64,000 bases of DNA from positions 7,130,001 through 7,194,000 of the forward strand of contig NC_013929.1 of the NCBI RefSeq assembly GCF_000091305.1. Direction: 5' to 3'. Position 1 is the first letter of the stretch; every line of letters starts with the position of its first letter. The notes below the pieces were generated by a model that did no database searches, was not told where the DNA came from, and saw nothing but the letters and a program-made list of their open reading frames with translations. Shown here in pieces: positions 41,048-50,627 of this stretch. Position numbers and translations under genes: made by a program. The DNA is from Streptomyces scabiei 87.22 (GTDB lineage: Bacteria > Actinomycetota > Actinomycetes > Streptomycetales > Streptomycetaceae).

Positions 41048-41138
41048 GTGCGGGGCCGCGACCGCTGCTCTGGCACTGGTTGGATGGCGCGCCTCTGGCA
41101 AGGCCATCACCGGCGTTGAGACTCCGGCGGCCCCGCAC
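41048..41138 (+). other. 91-nt element closed by a perfect 12-bp inverted repeat
   Basis: GTGCGGGGCCGC (41048-41059) pairs with GCGGCCCCGCAC (41127-41138). The 67-base interior has a further stem GATGGC/GCCATC (41083-41088, 41103-41108). It fills the gap between two small genes and may be a structured RNA, attenuator or terminator. tRNA features are absent. Confidence 0.4.
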
Positions 41139-41172
41139 TGCCCTACACCAACAACCTCAGGAGGCTCACCCC

Positions 41173-41364
41173 ATGGCCCGTATCCAGATCCTCGAACTCC
41201 CTTTGGTCCACCAGGGCGACCAGACCGAGACCCCGTTCGTGATCCTCATCGACAAGGCCACCGAGAACGAGGCCGAGACCCTGGCGAGCCACCTTCGCGT
41301 AGACAGTGAGAAGGCCAGGGCACGCACCATGATCGTCACCACAGCGACCCTCGACCTGGCATGA
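41173..41364 (+). CDS. 63-residue phage protein of unknown function
   Basis: MARIQILELPLVHQGDQTET, then PFVILIDKATENEAETLASH: a compact beta-beta-alpha-like small protein. CAGGAGG lies 8 bases before the ATG. It stands just after the 91-nt inverted-repeat element and before the HNH gene. No family is recognised. Confidence 0.68.
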   Translation: MARIQILELPLVHQGDQTETPFVILIDKATENEAETLASHLRVDSEKARARTMIVTTATLDLA

Positions 41365-41420
41365 GCAGGGCACTCACCCCTGCCTGACACCCCAGGACCA
41401 CCCCATGGGAGGTACCCCCC

Positions 41421-41816
41421 GTGCCTACCCGGCCCCCCTCCCGGTGCTCCGACCCCCGCTGCTCGGTGTTCGCGACCAAGCGAGGCAGGTGCGACGACCA
41501 CCAGCCCATCCCATGGGCAGGCAGGGACGACAAAGCCAGCAGGTACGGCATCAGCTCAGGCAGATGGCGCACGCTCAAGCGCCTTGTCACAGCACGTGAC
41601 AACGGATGCTGCTACCGATGCGGCGACGAACAGCCCAGCCTCGACGACGACCCCGACGGCGAGCACCAGCACGAGCTGGACCACATCACGCCGATCTTCG
41701 AGGGCGGAGCGGCCGAGGACCTCGACAACCTCGGACTGATCTGCGGCCCATGCCACCTCGTCAAGTCCAAGGCCGAAGCCGTACGAGCCAACAGGGCACG
41801 CCGCAGGCGTCGCTGA
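41421..41816 (+). CDS. Phage HNH endonuclease (packaging-associated)
   Basis: A 131-residue HNH nuclease: CDPRCS-type Cys near the start (CSDPRCSVFATKRGRCDDH), then CCYRCGDEQP (about 68-77), QHELDHITPIFEGGAAEDLD (about 87-106) with the catalytic DH, and NLGLICGPCHLVKSKAEA, the full HNH finger. In HK97-like phages an HNH gene next to the terminase is needed for DNA packaging at cos; this one stands two genes before the small terminase. GTG 41421 has GGGAGG upstream. Confidence 0.88.
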   Translation: MPTRPPSRCSDPRCSVFATKRGRCDDHQPIPWAGRDDKASRYGISSGRWRTLKRLVTARDNGCCYRCGDEQPSLDDDPDGEHQHELDHITPIFEGGAAEDLDNLGLICGPCHLVKSKAEAVRANRARRRRR

Positions 41817-41835
41817 CCACCAGGGAGGTACGCCC

Positions 41836-42066
41836 GTGTTCGCCCACCCCGCCAAGCCCAGCCAGGCCAGTGTCCGGGCCACCGTGCGGGCCCTCGGTCC
41901 CTGGTTCTGGGAGGTCGTCCGCTGGGACCCGCGCGCCAGCATTCCGCCCTACGACCCCATCACCGGCTACCGCACGTGGGCAGAGTTCGAGGCTGCCCCG
42001 CCGCAGTTCACCGGCATCCTCGGCATCGTCTCCCCGGGGGTAGGGGAGTCTGGATCGCGGGGGTGA
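41836..42066 (+). CDS. 76-residue phage protein upstream of terminase
   Basis: VFAHPAKPSQASVRATVRAL, then GPWFWEVVRWDPRASIPPYD: Trp-rich and basic at the N-terminus, with no known domain. A GGGAGG ribosome site precedes the GTG. It lies between the HNH gene and a 117-bp gap before the terminase, the likely place for packaging signals. Confidence 0.68.
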   Translation: MFAHPAKPSQASVRATVRALGPWFWEVVRWDPRASIPPYDPITGYRTWAEFEAAPPQFTGILGIVSPGVGESGSRG

Positions 42067-42183
42067 TCGGCTGGGGGCCCGGCGCCGTCAGCTCGGCACA
42101 CACACGCTCAGAATTGTGAATCCCGTGCACGGCCCCCGATCACTCACCGTGACAGACGTCTTCGCAGGTCAGGAGGTGGTCCC

Positions 42184-42663
42184 ATGGGGCGCACCGCCCA
42201 GCCCGCCGCGCTGAAGCTGCTGACCGGCCGCGCCGAGGGCCGCGACTCCGGCGGCCGCAAGGTCAACCCCGGCCCGGCCTTCCGCCGGATCCCCCCGAAC
42301 CCCCCGACGTGGCTGTCCCCCGAAGCCAAGGCCGAGTGGCGTCGCGTCGCCCCCGGCCTGTCCCGCCTCGACCTCCTCAAGGAGGAGGACCGGGCGATGC
42401 TCTCGGCGTACTGCGAGACCTGGTCCGTGTTCGTCCGCGCGACCCGCGACGTGACCAAGCAGGGGCTCACCGTCATGCAGGTCACCTACCGGGGCGAGGC
42501 CCGGATCGAAAAGCCCGTGGCGAACCCTTCGGTGGCCGTGGCGCGGAACGCCGGCCGGGAACTGCGCGGGTTCGCCGCCCAGTTCGGCCTCAGCCCGGCG
42601 ACCGAGCAGGCCCTGAGCAGGGGGGCCGACGATGGCAACGAGGACGACAACCCGTTCGCGTAG
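42184..42663 (+). CDS. terS: P27-family phage terminase small subunit
   Basis: A 159-residue protein with the P27/terS_2 pattern: GRTAQPAALKLLTGRAEGRD, PPTWLSPEAKAEWRRVAPGL, and LKEEDRAMLSAYCETWSVFV through NAGRELRGFAAQFGLSPATE. It recognises the packaging site and delivers DNA to the large subunit. It overlaps the large-subunit gene by 32 bases, so synthesis is coupled. CAGGAGG lies seven bases before the ATG. Confidence 0.9.
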   Translation: MGRTAQPAALKLLTGRAEGRDSGGRKVNPGPAFRRIPPNPPTWLSPEAKAEWRRVAPGLSRLDLLKEEDRAMLSAYCETWSVFVRATRDVTKQGLTVMQVTYRGEARIEKPVANPSVAVARNAGRELRGFAAQFGLSPATEQALSRGADDGNEDDNPFA

Positions 42664-44428
42664 GAAGGCCGGCGAGGGCACCACCGCCGAGGTCACGCCC
42701 GCCGCCTTCCTCGACGACGCCGAGCTTGAGCGGCTGAAGCTGTCGCCCGAGGTCGCCTGGTACCTCACCTCGCGCGGCATCCCGCTGCCCGACTGCCCGC
42801 CGCTGATCAAGACCCCTGAGCCCCGGGACGTCGCCGGCGCACGGTTCGACCCCGAGCGCGTCGACAAGGTCATCAAGTCCTTCAGCCTGCTACGCCACAC
42901 CCAGGGCCAGTGGGCCGGCCGCCCCCTCGTGCCGGACCCGTGGCAGGTCGCCTGGATCATCGCGCCCGTGTTCGGCTGGGTCCGCTTCGACGCGGACGCC
43001 GACATGTACGTCCGGATCATCACCGACCTGTACGTCGACGTCCCCCGCAAGAACGGCAAGAGCACGCTGTCGGGCGGGCTGGCGATCTACCTGACGTGCG
43101 CGGACGGCGAGCCCGGCGCGCAGGTCATCGCCGCGGCGACGACGAAGCAGCAGGCCGGGTACGTCTTCACCCCGATCCGGCAGCTCGCCGAGCGGGCACC
43201 CGCGCTCAAGGGCCACGTCAAGCCCTACCGGGGCAAGATCATCCACCCCAAGAGCGGCAGCTACTTCGAGGTGATCGCCTCCGTGGCGGACGCCCAGCAC
43301 GGCGCGAACCTGCACGGCGCCGTGATCGACGAGCTGCACGTCCACAAGGACCCCGAGATGGTCGAGGTCATCGAGACCGGCACCGGCTCCCGGCGCCAAC
43401 CGCTGATCGTCATCATCACCACGGCGGACAGCGGCAAGCCGGAGACGATCTACAACCGCAAGCGGACCCGCATCGAGCAGCTGGCCCGCGGCGTCCTCTC
43501 GGACCCGTCGGTGTACGGCGTGGTGTGGGCGGTGCCCAAGGACGCGGACCCGTTCGTCGAGGCCACGTGGCGGGCGGCCAACCCCGGGTTCGGGATCTCG
43601 CCCACCCGCTCCTACCTGGAACGCAAGTCGCGTGAGGCGCAGCAGTCGCCGGCGGACCTGGCGAAGTTCCAGCGGCTGCACCTGGGCCTGCGCACGAAGC
43701 AGGTGACCAAGTACCTGACGCTGGAGTCCTGGCGCGCGAACCTCGCCCTCGTCGACGAGGCGAAGCTCAAGGGCCGCGAGGCGTACGGCGGCCTGGACCT
43801 GGGAGCGGTGTCCGACCTGAACGCGCTGGCCTGGCTGTTCCCCGACGACACCGACGGCGGCCTCGACCTGGTGCTGAGGTTCTGGACGCCCGAGGACAAC
43901 CTCGCCTCCCTCGACAAGCGCACCGCCGGCGCGGCGTCGCGATGGGTGAAAGAGGGCTGGCTGAAGACGACGACCGGCAACGTCACCGACTACGACGCCA
44001 TCGGCCTGGTCGTCCGCCAGGACCTGGACACCTTCGACGTCAAGGCCCTCGGGTTCGACCGCTGGTCCTCGACGTCGCTGACGAACGACCTCGAAGGCGA
44101 GCGGGCGCCGATGGTCGGCGTCGGCCAGGGCTTCAAGACCATGTCCCCGGCGCTCAAAGCCGTGAAGCGGCTGCTGCTGTCCGGCGAGCGGGCCGTGAGC
44201 CTCGGGGGCCGGCCGATGCTGCGGCACGCCGGGAACCTCGTCATGACGTGGATGGTCGACAACCTCGCCGTCGCCATGGACGCCGCAGGCAACGTCAAGC
44301 CCGACAAGGCCAGCGCCGCCGACAAGATCGACGGCGTGTCCGCGCTGTGCGACGCGATGTCCGAAGTCCTCGCCCGTCCGCCCAAGCGCGTGTCCGCCTA
44401 CGAGGACTCCGATTTCGAAGCGATCTGA
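42632..44428 (+). CDS. terL: Phage terminase large subunit
   Basis: A 598-residue packaging motor and nuclease of the Terminase_1 family. The ATPase has Walker A-like DVPRKNGKSTLSGGLA (about 138-153) and Walker B AVIDELHVHKD (about 230-240), coupling motif LIVIITTADSG (about 256-266). The nuclease domain begins near AYGGLDLGAVSDLNALAWLF (first Asp, about 386-405) and contains KALGFDRWSS (about 472-481) and a late Asp in KASAADKIDGVSALCDA. Full length, no damage. Confidence 0.93.
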   Translation: MATRTTTRSRRKAGEGTTAEVTPAAFLDDAELERLKLSPEVAWYLTSRGIPLPDCPPLIKTPEPRDVAGARFDPERVDKVIKSFSLLRHTQGQWAGRPLVPDPWQVAWIIAPVFGWVRFDADADMYVRIITDLYVDVPRKNGKSTLSGGLAIYLTCADGEPGAQVIAAATTKQQAGYVFTPIRQLAERAPALKGHVKPYRGKIIHPKSGSYFEVIASVADAQHGANLHGAVIDELHVHKDPEMVEVIETGTGSRRQPLIVIITTADSGKPETIYNRKRTRIEQLARGVLSDPSVYGVVWAVPKDADPFVEATWRAANPGFGISPTRSYLERKSREAQQSPADLAKFQRLHLGLRTKQVTKYLTLESWRANLALVDEAKLKGREAYGGLDLGAVSDLNALAWLFPDDTDGGLDLVLRFWTPEDNLASLDKRTAGAASRWVKEGWLKTTTGNVTDYDAIGLVVRQDLDTFDVKALGFDRWSSTSLTNDLEGERAPMVGVGQGFKTMSPALKAVKRLLLSGERAVSLGGRPMLRHAGNLVMTWMVDNLAVAMDAAGNVKPDKASAADKIDGVSALCDAMSEVLARPPKRVSAYEDSDFEAI

Positions 44429-44443
44429 GAAGGGGGTGGACGC

Positions 44444-45787
44444 ATGCGCTGGTGGCCACGCCGCAAGACGCCTGTCTCCGGGCAGGTCGTCGACCAGGAC
44501 GGCGTGCCCGTACTCGCCAAGGCCGCCGAGCAGTTCGGCGACCTGACGCAGCTGGGCAACTACCTGGCGGCGAACGGGATCCGGGTGGTGGACCCCGGCG
44601 TGCCGCTGTCGAACTACGCCGACACGGCCGCGGCCGCGCGCGTGTGGGAGACCCAGCCCTCGGTGCGCAAGGTCGTCGACTACATCGCCCGGCAGCTGTG
44701 CACCATCCCGTGGCACGTCTACGAGCGAGTCTCCGACACCGACCGGCGCCGGGTCACCGACCACCCGCTCGCGCAGCTGCTCTCACAGCCCGGGCCGCAC
44801 CGCTCGCCGTCGCGGCTGTGGCACTCCACGCTGGTGGACTGGCTGATCTACGACCGGTGGTGCCAGCAGATCCTGCCCTCCGCCGACACCGCGTCCGGGT
44901 TCGAGCTCCGGCGCAAACCGGCCCGCCGCTTTCACGTCCTGGCGGACGACGACGACCAGCCGGCCGCGCTGTACCTGATCTCATCGCGGGGGCCGGCGCA
45001 GGTGGTGACGCTGCCCGCGCCGTACCTGTTCGACCACGGGTACGCCACCATCGGGGCGGACGGCACGTCGCCGATGATGACGCTGCAGCAGATCCTCGCC
45101 GAGCAGCGTGAGGCCGTCGAGTGGCGCCGCCAGGTGTGGAGGAACGGCGCCCGCGTCCCGACCGTGATTGAGCGGCCGGCGGACGCGCCCAGCTGGTCGG
45201 CGACGGCGAAGGCCCGCTTCATCGCCGGGTTCAACGCGTTCATGGGCCGCAGTCCCGAGGCCGGCGGTACGCCGATTCTCGAGGACGGCATGCGCCTGGT
45301 GACCGTGAACGCGTTCAACCCGCAGGAGACGCAGGACATCGAGGGCCGCAAGCTCACCGATGCCGAGGTTGCCTCCGCCTACCACATCGCCCCCGAGCTG
45401 GTGGGCGCGCGCGAGGGCACGTTCTCCAACATCGACGCGTTCCGGCAGATGCTGTTCACGATCAGCCTCGGGCCGTACGTCACGCAGTGGCAGGACGTCC
45501 TCAACTCCATGCTGGTGCCGCTGCTCGCACCCGGCACGGACCTGTACGTCGAGGCGAACCTGGAGTCCAAGCTGCGCGGCTCCTTCACCGAGCAGGCCGC
45601 GCTCCTGCAGACCGCTGTTGGGGCGCCGTACATGGAGCGCGCCGAGGCCCGCGCTGTGATGAACCTGCCGTACATCGAAGGCACCGAGGAACTGGTCGTG
45701 CCGCTCAACGTCCTCGTCGGCGGCCTCGCCTCACCACGGGACACCGCACCGGACACGCTCCCAAAAGGGCGCGGCCGCCTGGCGTGA
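44444..45787 (+). CDS. HK97-type phage portal protein
   Basis: A 447-residue portal that forms the dodecameric DNA gate at one capsid vertex. The characteristic series is visible: VWETQPSVRKVVDYIARQLC, HPLAQLLSQPGPHRSPSRLW, PYLFDHGYATIGADGTSPMM, and FNPQETQDIEGRKLTDAEVA followed by SAYHIAPELVGAREGTFSNI (about 285-330), the usual HK97-portal C-terminal signature. GAAGGGGGTGG precedes the ATG. The next gene starts in its stop codon (GTGA). Confidence 0.92.
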   Translation: MRWWPRRKTPVSGQVVDQDGVPVLAKAAEQFGDLTQLGNYLAANGIRVVDPGVPLSNYADTAAAARVWETQPSVRKVVDYIARQLCTIPWHVYERVSDTDRRRVTDHPLAQLLSQPGPHRSPSRLWHSTLVDWLIYDRWCQQILPSADTASGFELRRKPARRFHVLADDDDQPAALYLISSRGPAQVVTLPAPYLFDHGYATIGADGTSPMMTLQQILAEQREAVEWRRQVWRNGARVPTVIERPADAPSWSATAKARFIAGFNAFMGRSPEAGGTPILEDGMRLVTVNAFNPQETQDIEGRKLTDAEVASAYHIAPELVGAREGTFSNIDAFRQMLFTISLGPYVTQWQDVLNSMLVPLLAPGTDLYVEANLESKLRGSFTEQAALLQTAVGAPYMERAEARAVMNLPYIEGTEELVVPLNVLVGGLASPRDTAPDTLPKGRGRLA

Positions 45788-46482
45788 AGGCCGGGCGGCC
45801 TGACGACCTGGGGACGTTCGACGCCGAGCGGGACGCGTTCGCCGCGGCCCTGGCCGGGTGGGCGCAGCGGCAGGCCGACGGACTGCTGGAACGGGCGGAT
45901 GCGAAAGCGGACGGGCCGCCCGACTTCTTCGACCTGTGGGCCGCGCAGTCCCCGGAGCGGCAGGCGCAGCTGGCCGCGCTCATCGCCGGGTACGGGTTCC
46001 GGCTCGCGCAGATCGGCGCCTGGTCGGTGCTCGGGATGTGGAACCCCGAGGCGGACGGCTGGGACCCGGCGGTCATGGAGGCGTGGCTGGCCGTGGCCGC
46101 GGCCTCGCACGCAGCCCAGTACGAGCAGGCCGCCTACACCGCGGCGACCGCGGCCGTCCGTGACGAGGGCGACTGGCGCGACAACCTCAAGGCCGGGCTG
46201 GCGTCATGGGTCGTCGCGGCCGGGATGCGCGCCGTGACCGCCGCGACCGAGGCCCGCTCCTTCGGCTCGCACGACGCCGCCGGCGCCTCCGGGCTCACGC
46301 ACAAGGTGTGGCGCACCGGGGGCAAAAACCCGCGGGCCTCGCACGTCCGCCTGGACGGCGACGCCGTCGAGCTCGGCGGCACCTTCTCCAACGGCCTGCG
46401 CTGGCCAGGGGACGCCAACGGCAGCGCCGAGGAGACAGCGAACTGCAACTGCCGCCTGGACTACACACGAGAGGGGGGCTGA
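45784..46482 (+). CDS. MuF-like minor capsid protein
   Basis: A 232-residue protein following the portal. A helical N-terminal half leads to a C-terminal Mu-F-like module, HKVWRTGGKNPRASHVRLDG, GGTFSNGLRWPGDANGS and the ending ETANCNCRLDYTREGG; the NCxCR ending is typical. MuF-type proteins are injected or internal head proteins near the portal. GTG overlaps the portal stop. Confidence 0.85.
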   Translation: MKAGRPDDLGTFDAERDAFAAALAGWAQRQADGLLERADAKADGPPDFFDLWAAQSPERQAQLAALIAGYGFRLAQIGAWSVLGMWNPEADGWDPAVMEAWLAVAAASHAAQYEQAAYTAATAAVRDEGDWRDNLKAGLASWVVAAGMRAVTAATEARSFGSHDAAGASGLTHKVWRTGGKNPRASHVRLDGDAVELGGTFSNGLRWPGDANGSAEETANCNCRLDYTREGG

Positions 46483-46484
46483 CC

Positions 46485-46763
46485 GTGCCCCGCGACGCCA
46501 ACCACCACGCGTCCCCGGAACCGGACTTCCGCCCCCTGCTGGAACTGTCCGAGTCCGGCCTGCTGTGGCTCATCAACCGGACCGTGTTCCACCCCCGCGG
46601 CCTCGCGCTCGCCCTGTACCAGGAAGGCGACCAGGCGCACGGGTGGAAGCTGCTCACCGCTGCTGCAGACGAGCCGTTCGCCTTCACCGACGACGTCGAC
46701 AACGAAGGCTTCCGCCGCGCCGAGGCGACGCTGCGAGCCGCACGCGAATCGAAGGAGGGCTGA
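46485..46763 (+). CDS. Small phage head-region protein of unknown function
   Basis: A 92-residue protein (VPRDANHHASPEPDFRPLLE...), soluble, acidic, with LLWLINRTVFHPRGLALALY. Similar short ORFs are often found between portal/MuF and protease genes in actinophages. GTG 46485 begins two bases after the previous stop. Function unknown. Confidence 0.75.
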   Translation: MPRDANHHASPEPDFRPLLELSESGLLWLINRTVFHPRGLALALYQEGDQAHGWKLLTAAADEPFAFTDDVDNEGFRRAEATLRAARESKEG

Positions 46764-46765
46764 CC

Positions 46766-47569
46766 GTGCCTCGCACCAAGGAAGCATCCGCCCGGATCAA
46801 GGCCGCCGGTCCCGCCGACGGCCTCGCCGAGGGACAGTTCCGGGCGCTGGTCTCGGTGTTCGGCAACGAGGACGACATGGGCGACGTCATCGCCCCGGGC
46901 GCGTTCGCCCAGGTCCTCGCCGAGTGGAAGGCGACCGGCGACCCGATCCCGGTGGTCTGGTCCCACAAGTGGGGCGACGCGTTCGCCCACATCGGCAGCG
47001 TGCTGGAGGCCGCCGAGACTCCGGAAGGGCTGGAGGTCCTCGCGCAGATCGAGGACATGGACACCAACCCGACCGCGAAGCACGTGCACGGCCTGCTGAA
47101 GGGCCGCCGGATCAAGCAGTTCTCGTTCGCCTACGACGTGGGGGAGGGCGGCTGGGTCGACACCGACGACCTGGTGCACCACCCGTGGGGCGAGTACTAC
47201 GAGATCAAGCGGTTCTCCCGCCTGTACGAGGTGGGGCCGTGCCTGGTCGGCGCGAACCAGCAGACCCAGCTCCTGGCCGCGAAGGCCGCCGACCTGGTGC
47301 GCGGCGCGAAGGCCGGCCGGGTGCTGAGCCAGGCCAACTACGACGCCCTGTCCAGCGCGCACGCCTCGATCGGCGAGGTGCTGGCCTCGGCCGAACCACA
47401 GAAGACTTCCCGGCCCGCAGGCCGGGGCAACCCCGAGGAGACCGGCCACCGGCCGGCCGTGCCGCCCGCCGCCGCCCCCGAGGCGCCCGCGAAGGCTGCC
47501 GGTCCGTCGCTCGCCCAGGTCGATGCGTGGATCACCGCACGAGACCTGATTGCACGGAGGACAGCATGA
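46766..47569 (+). CDS. HK97-type prohead protease
   Basis: A 267-residue serine protease that matures the capsid. The N-terminal catalytic domain (about 1-175) has FRALVSVFGNEDDMGDVIAP, IPVVWSHKWGDAFAHIGSV with the candidate catalytic His, IKQFSFAYDVGEGG with the candidate Ser, and EIKRFSRLYEVGPCLVGANQ. The Pro/Ala-rich C-terminus may be a scaffold segment. Its stop overlaps the capsid gene (ATGA). Confidence 0.9.
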   Translation: MPRTKEASARIKAAGPADGLAEGQFRALVSVFGNEDDMGDVIAPGAFAQVLAEWKATGDPIPVVWSHKWGDAFAHIGSVLEAAETPEGLEVLAQIEDMDTNPTAKHVHGLLKGRRIKQFSFAYDVGEGGWVDTDDLVHHPWGEYYEIKRFSRLYEVGPCLVGANQQTQLLAAKAADLVRGAKAGRVLSQANYDALSSAHASIGEVLASAEPQKTSRPAGRGNPEETGHRPAVPPAAAPEAPAKAAGPSLAQVDAWITARDLIARRTA

Positions 47570-48860
47570 CACTGCGCGAGAAGCTCCAGGCGCTGCTGAA
47601 GGAAGCGGCGGACCTCGTCGCCAAGGCGCGCGAGGAGAACAGGGAGTTCACCGAGGACGAGGTGGCCCGGATCACCGAGCTGAAGAAGGAGAGCGACGAG
47701 GTCGAGGCGAAGGTCCAGGCGGCGGACGCCGCCCAGGCCGCCGCCGCGGCGATGGCGGGCAAGGCGAGCGTCCAGCCCGGGACGCCCCCGGCCGGGCCCG
47801 CCGGCGCCCTCCAGGTCAAGGACCGGCAGGAGACGGCGGACGCCGCGACGCTCGGCGAGCGGTTCGTGAAGTCGTCCCTGTACGGCGAGTTCCGCAAGCA
47901 GCACCCGACCGGGCTGGGCCAGGGCAGCGCGGTCGACATCGGCCGCATCAAGGTCGGCACGATGAAGGAGTGGCTGGGCGGGCGGAAGGCCACGGCCTCC
48001 CCGCTGCAGGTCGCCCTCGGTCACGTCCAGCCGGTGAGGATGCCGATGGTCGACCAGGTCGACCGGGACAACCTGACCATCCTCGACCTCGTCACGCGGG
48101 GTGAGGCGTCCGGCCCGTTCGAGTACCTCCAGGTCACCGGCGTCACCCGCAACGCCGCGATCGTCCCGGACGAGATCCTCCCGGGCGACGCGACGGTGAA
48201 GCCCACCAGCACGATCCAGACGGAGCTGGCCGACGCCAAGCCGTACACGTACGCGGACGGCTACGACGTCACCAACGCTCTGCTCTCCGACGCGCCGGCG
48301 CTGGCGACGTACATGAACAACGAGCTGGAGTACTCGCTGGACTCGGTCATCGAGGACAAGCTCCTCAACGGCACCGGCGCCAGCGGCGAGCCGAAGGGCA
48401 TCCTGCACACCACGGGCGTGCAGGAGCTGACGTACTCCCCGGGCCCGGACGCCATGGCCCAGGTGAAGGCCATTCGGCAGGCCATCACGAAGATCACGAC
48501 CCTGCCGGGCGGCAACGTCACGGCGTGCCTGATGTCGCCCGAGGACGACGAGGCGTGGGACCTGCTGCAGGACACCACGGACCGGTTCATGGGCCAGGGC
48601 CCGTTCGGGCAGGGCCCGTCCACCAGCTGGGGCCGCGCGCGTGCGCTGTCGCAGCGGCTGTCCCCGGGCACCGTGATCCTCGGCGACTGGCGGCAGGTCG
48701 CCCTCCTCGACGTCGAGGGCCTGTCCATCCTGGCGTTCAACCAGCACAAGGACTACGCCCAGCGGAACCTGGTCTACGTCCGCGCGGAGCTGCGCGCCGA
48801 ACAGGTCATCTGGAAGCCGAACCGGCTGATCGTGGTCAAGCCGGCCGGGGGCGGTAGCTG

Positions 48861-48861
<1 letters not shown>
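47566..48861 (+). CDS. HK97-fold major capsid protein
   Basis: A 431-residue capsid subunit. Residues 1-85 are a charged coiled-coil delta domain (LREKLQALLKEAADLVAKAR, ITELKKESDEVEAKVQAADA), normally removed by the protease. The HK97 fold follows: FEYLQVTGVTRNAAIVPDEI, PTSTIQTELADAKPYTYADG, DSVIEDKLLNGTGASGEPKG, and the C-terminal VILGDWRQVALLDVEGLSIL. Its start is coupled to the protease, its end (TGATG) to the next gene. Confidence 0.93.
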
Positions 48862-49240
<379 letters not shown>

Positions 49241-49244
<4 letters not shown>

Positions 49245-49741
49245 GCATGAGCACGTTCCAGGTCACGATGTCCGGCGCCGCACCCAAGCACCGGTTCCTG
49301 ACGACGGCCGCGGCCGTCGACGACGGGGCCGTGATGCGGCTCGCCGTCGCCGGCGAGATCCCCGTCGGAGTCACCGACGGCACCGACCTGGCGAACGGGG
49401 AGGAGTTCACGTTCTCCGTGTCGGGGCGGGCCGTGTGGGAGGTGGAGGCCGGGGAGGGCATCGACCCGGGCAACATGGTCCGCTGCGGCACCCTGGGCAA
49501 GGCGTTCGTCTGCGACCCCGGCGACCTCTACGCGGTCGGCATGGCCCTGGACGACGCGGCCTCGGCGGGCACCGTGATCCGGGTGGCGCCGCTGCGGACC
49601 GTCGGAATGGGCGGCATGGCCGGCACGGCGCCGACGATCAACAACGTGGCCAGCCCGTTCGCCAGCCTCACCGCCGCGGCGGACGCCCACAACGCGCTGC
49701 TCGCCGCGCTGCGCACGCGCGGCGTGATCGCCGGGACCTGA
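49241..49741 (+). CDS. Capsid decoration/stabilising protein candidate
   Basis: A 166-residue beta-rich protein (MSMSTFQVTMSGAAPKHRFL..., then GEIPVGVTDGTDLANGEEFT, GDLYAVGMALDDAASAGTVI), in the size and position of DUF2190-type decoration proteins after the capsid gene. The C-terminal helix DAHNALLAALRTRGVI is typical of phage proteins of this class. The start may be ATG 49241 (coupled) or 49247. Confidence 0.68.
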
Positions 49742-49743
49742 CC

Positions 49744-50286
49744 GTGGCAGCCAGCCCGTACCTCGCCGATCCGTCCGAGCTGGCCGAGTTCCTGGACCTG
49801 CCCGCCGACGACGTGCGGCTCCTGGCCGCACTGCGTGCCGCGACCCGGCGGTTTCGCGGGCAGGTCCGGCACCCGGTGTCGCTGGTCACCGACGACACGT
49901 CGTACCTCGACGGCAGCGGACGCGCCGTGCTGCGGCTGCCCGCCGCCCCGGTCGTGGCCGTGCATTCGGTCCTGGTCGACGGCGAGGAGCTGGCGGGGGT
50001 GAAGGTGCGGCGGCAGGCCGGGCTGCTGCTGCACCCGGGCGGCTGCTGGCCGGAGTGGTCGGAGGTCACCGTCGCGTGGGATCACGGCCTGGACCCGGTG
50101 CCGGGCGAGGTGGCGGAGGCGGTCATCGACCAGGCCCGCGCCATCTACCGCACGGACCCGGCGATCCAGCAGGTGACCACCGGCACCGAGTCCGTGAGCT
50201 TCGCGGTGACGGCGGCGGTCGGGATCACCGAGCAGTGGCGGGCCGCCGTCGAGGCGCACCGCCTGAACCGGGGAGACGACGCCTGA
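49744..50286 (+). CDS. Head-tail connector protein (gp6-like)
   Basis: A 180-residue protein. The N-terminal helical part SPYLADPSELAEFLDLPADD, VRLLAALRAATRRFRGQVRH is typical of gp6-family adaptors that extend the portal; a central beta hairpin (VLRLPAAPVVAVHSVLVDGE) and a C-terminal helix follow. GTG 49744 begins two bases after the previous stop. It is coupled to the next gene (TGATG). Confidence 0.8.
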   Translation: MAASPYLADPSELAEFLDLPADDVRLLAALRAATRRFRGQVRHPVSLVTDDTSYLDGSGRAVLRLPAAPVVAVHSVLVDGEELAGVKVRRQAGLLLHPGGCWPEWSEVTVAWDHGLDPVPGEVAEAVIDQARAIYRTDPAIQQVTTGTESVSFAVTAAVGITEQWRAAVEAHRLNRGDDA

Positions 50287-50627
50287 TGCCGCCGCTGGCC
50301 AACCCCCTGCGGCGGCACACGGTCACCGTCATCGACCGGGTCGTGACCGGGCAGGACGACCGCGGTCACGACGTCTACGACGACGTCGAGCGGGAGGTGG
50401 CCAACTGCAACATGCAGCCCGTCACCTCGACCGAGCAGAACGACGACCGCACGCAGGTCGTCACCCGCTGGAGGCTGGCCGGACCGCCGGCGATGGGGCT
50501 GACCGCCCTGTCGAGGGTCCGGTTCCGCGGCGTGCTCTACGAGGTCGACGGCGACCCGGGCGAGCACGAGTCGTTCGCCGCGCTCCTCGACCACACCGAG
50601 ACGTTTCTGAAGGTGGTGAGCGGATGA
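50286..50627 (+). CDS. Head-tail adaptor / head-closure protein
   Basis: A 113-residue beta-barrel-like protein: NPLRRHTVTVIDRVVTGQDD, NCNMQPVTSTEQNDDRTQVV, LSRVRFRGVLYEVDGDPGEH. This fits the SPP1 gp16/HK97 gp7 head-closure type by size and gene order. Coupled to both neighbours (TGATG, ATGA). Confidence 0.78.
   Translation: MPPLANPLRRHTVTVIDRVVTGQDDRGHDVYDDVEREVANCNMQPVTSTEQNDDRTQVVTRWRLAGPPAMGLTALSRVRFRGVLYEVDGDPGEHESFAALLDHTETFLKVVSG

Noticed and set aside
41048..41138. Phage-encoded tRNA
   Set aside because: The closing stem is 12 bp, and no D arm, T-loop TTCRA sequence or anticodon arm in correct spacing can be drawn.
42890..44764. 624-codon minus-strand frame opposite terminase
   Set aside because: Shadow of the terminase large subunit, which has intact Walker and nuclease motifs.
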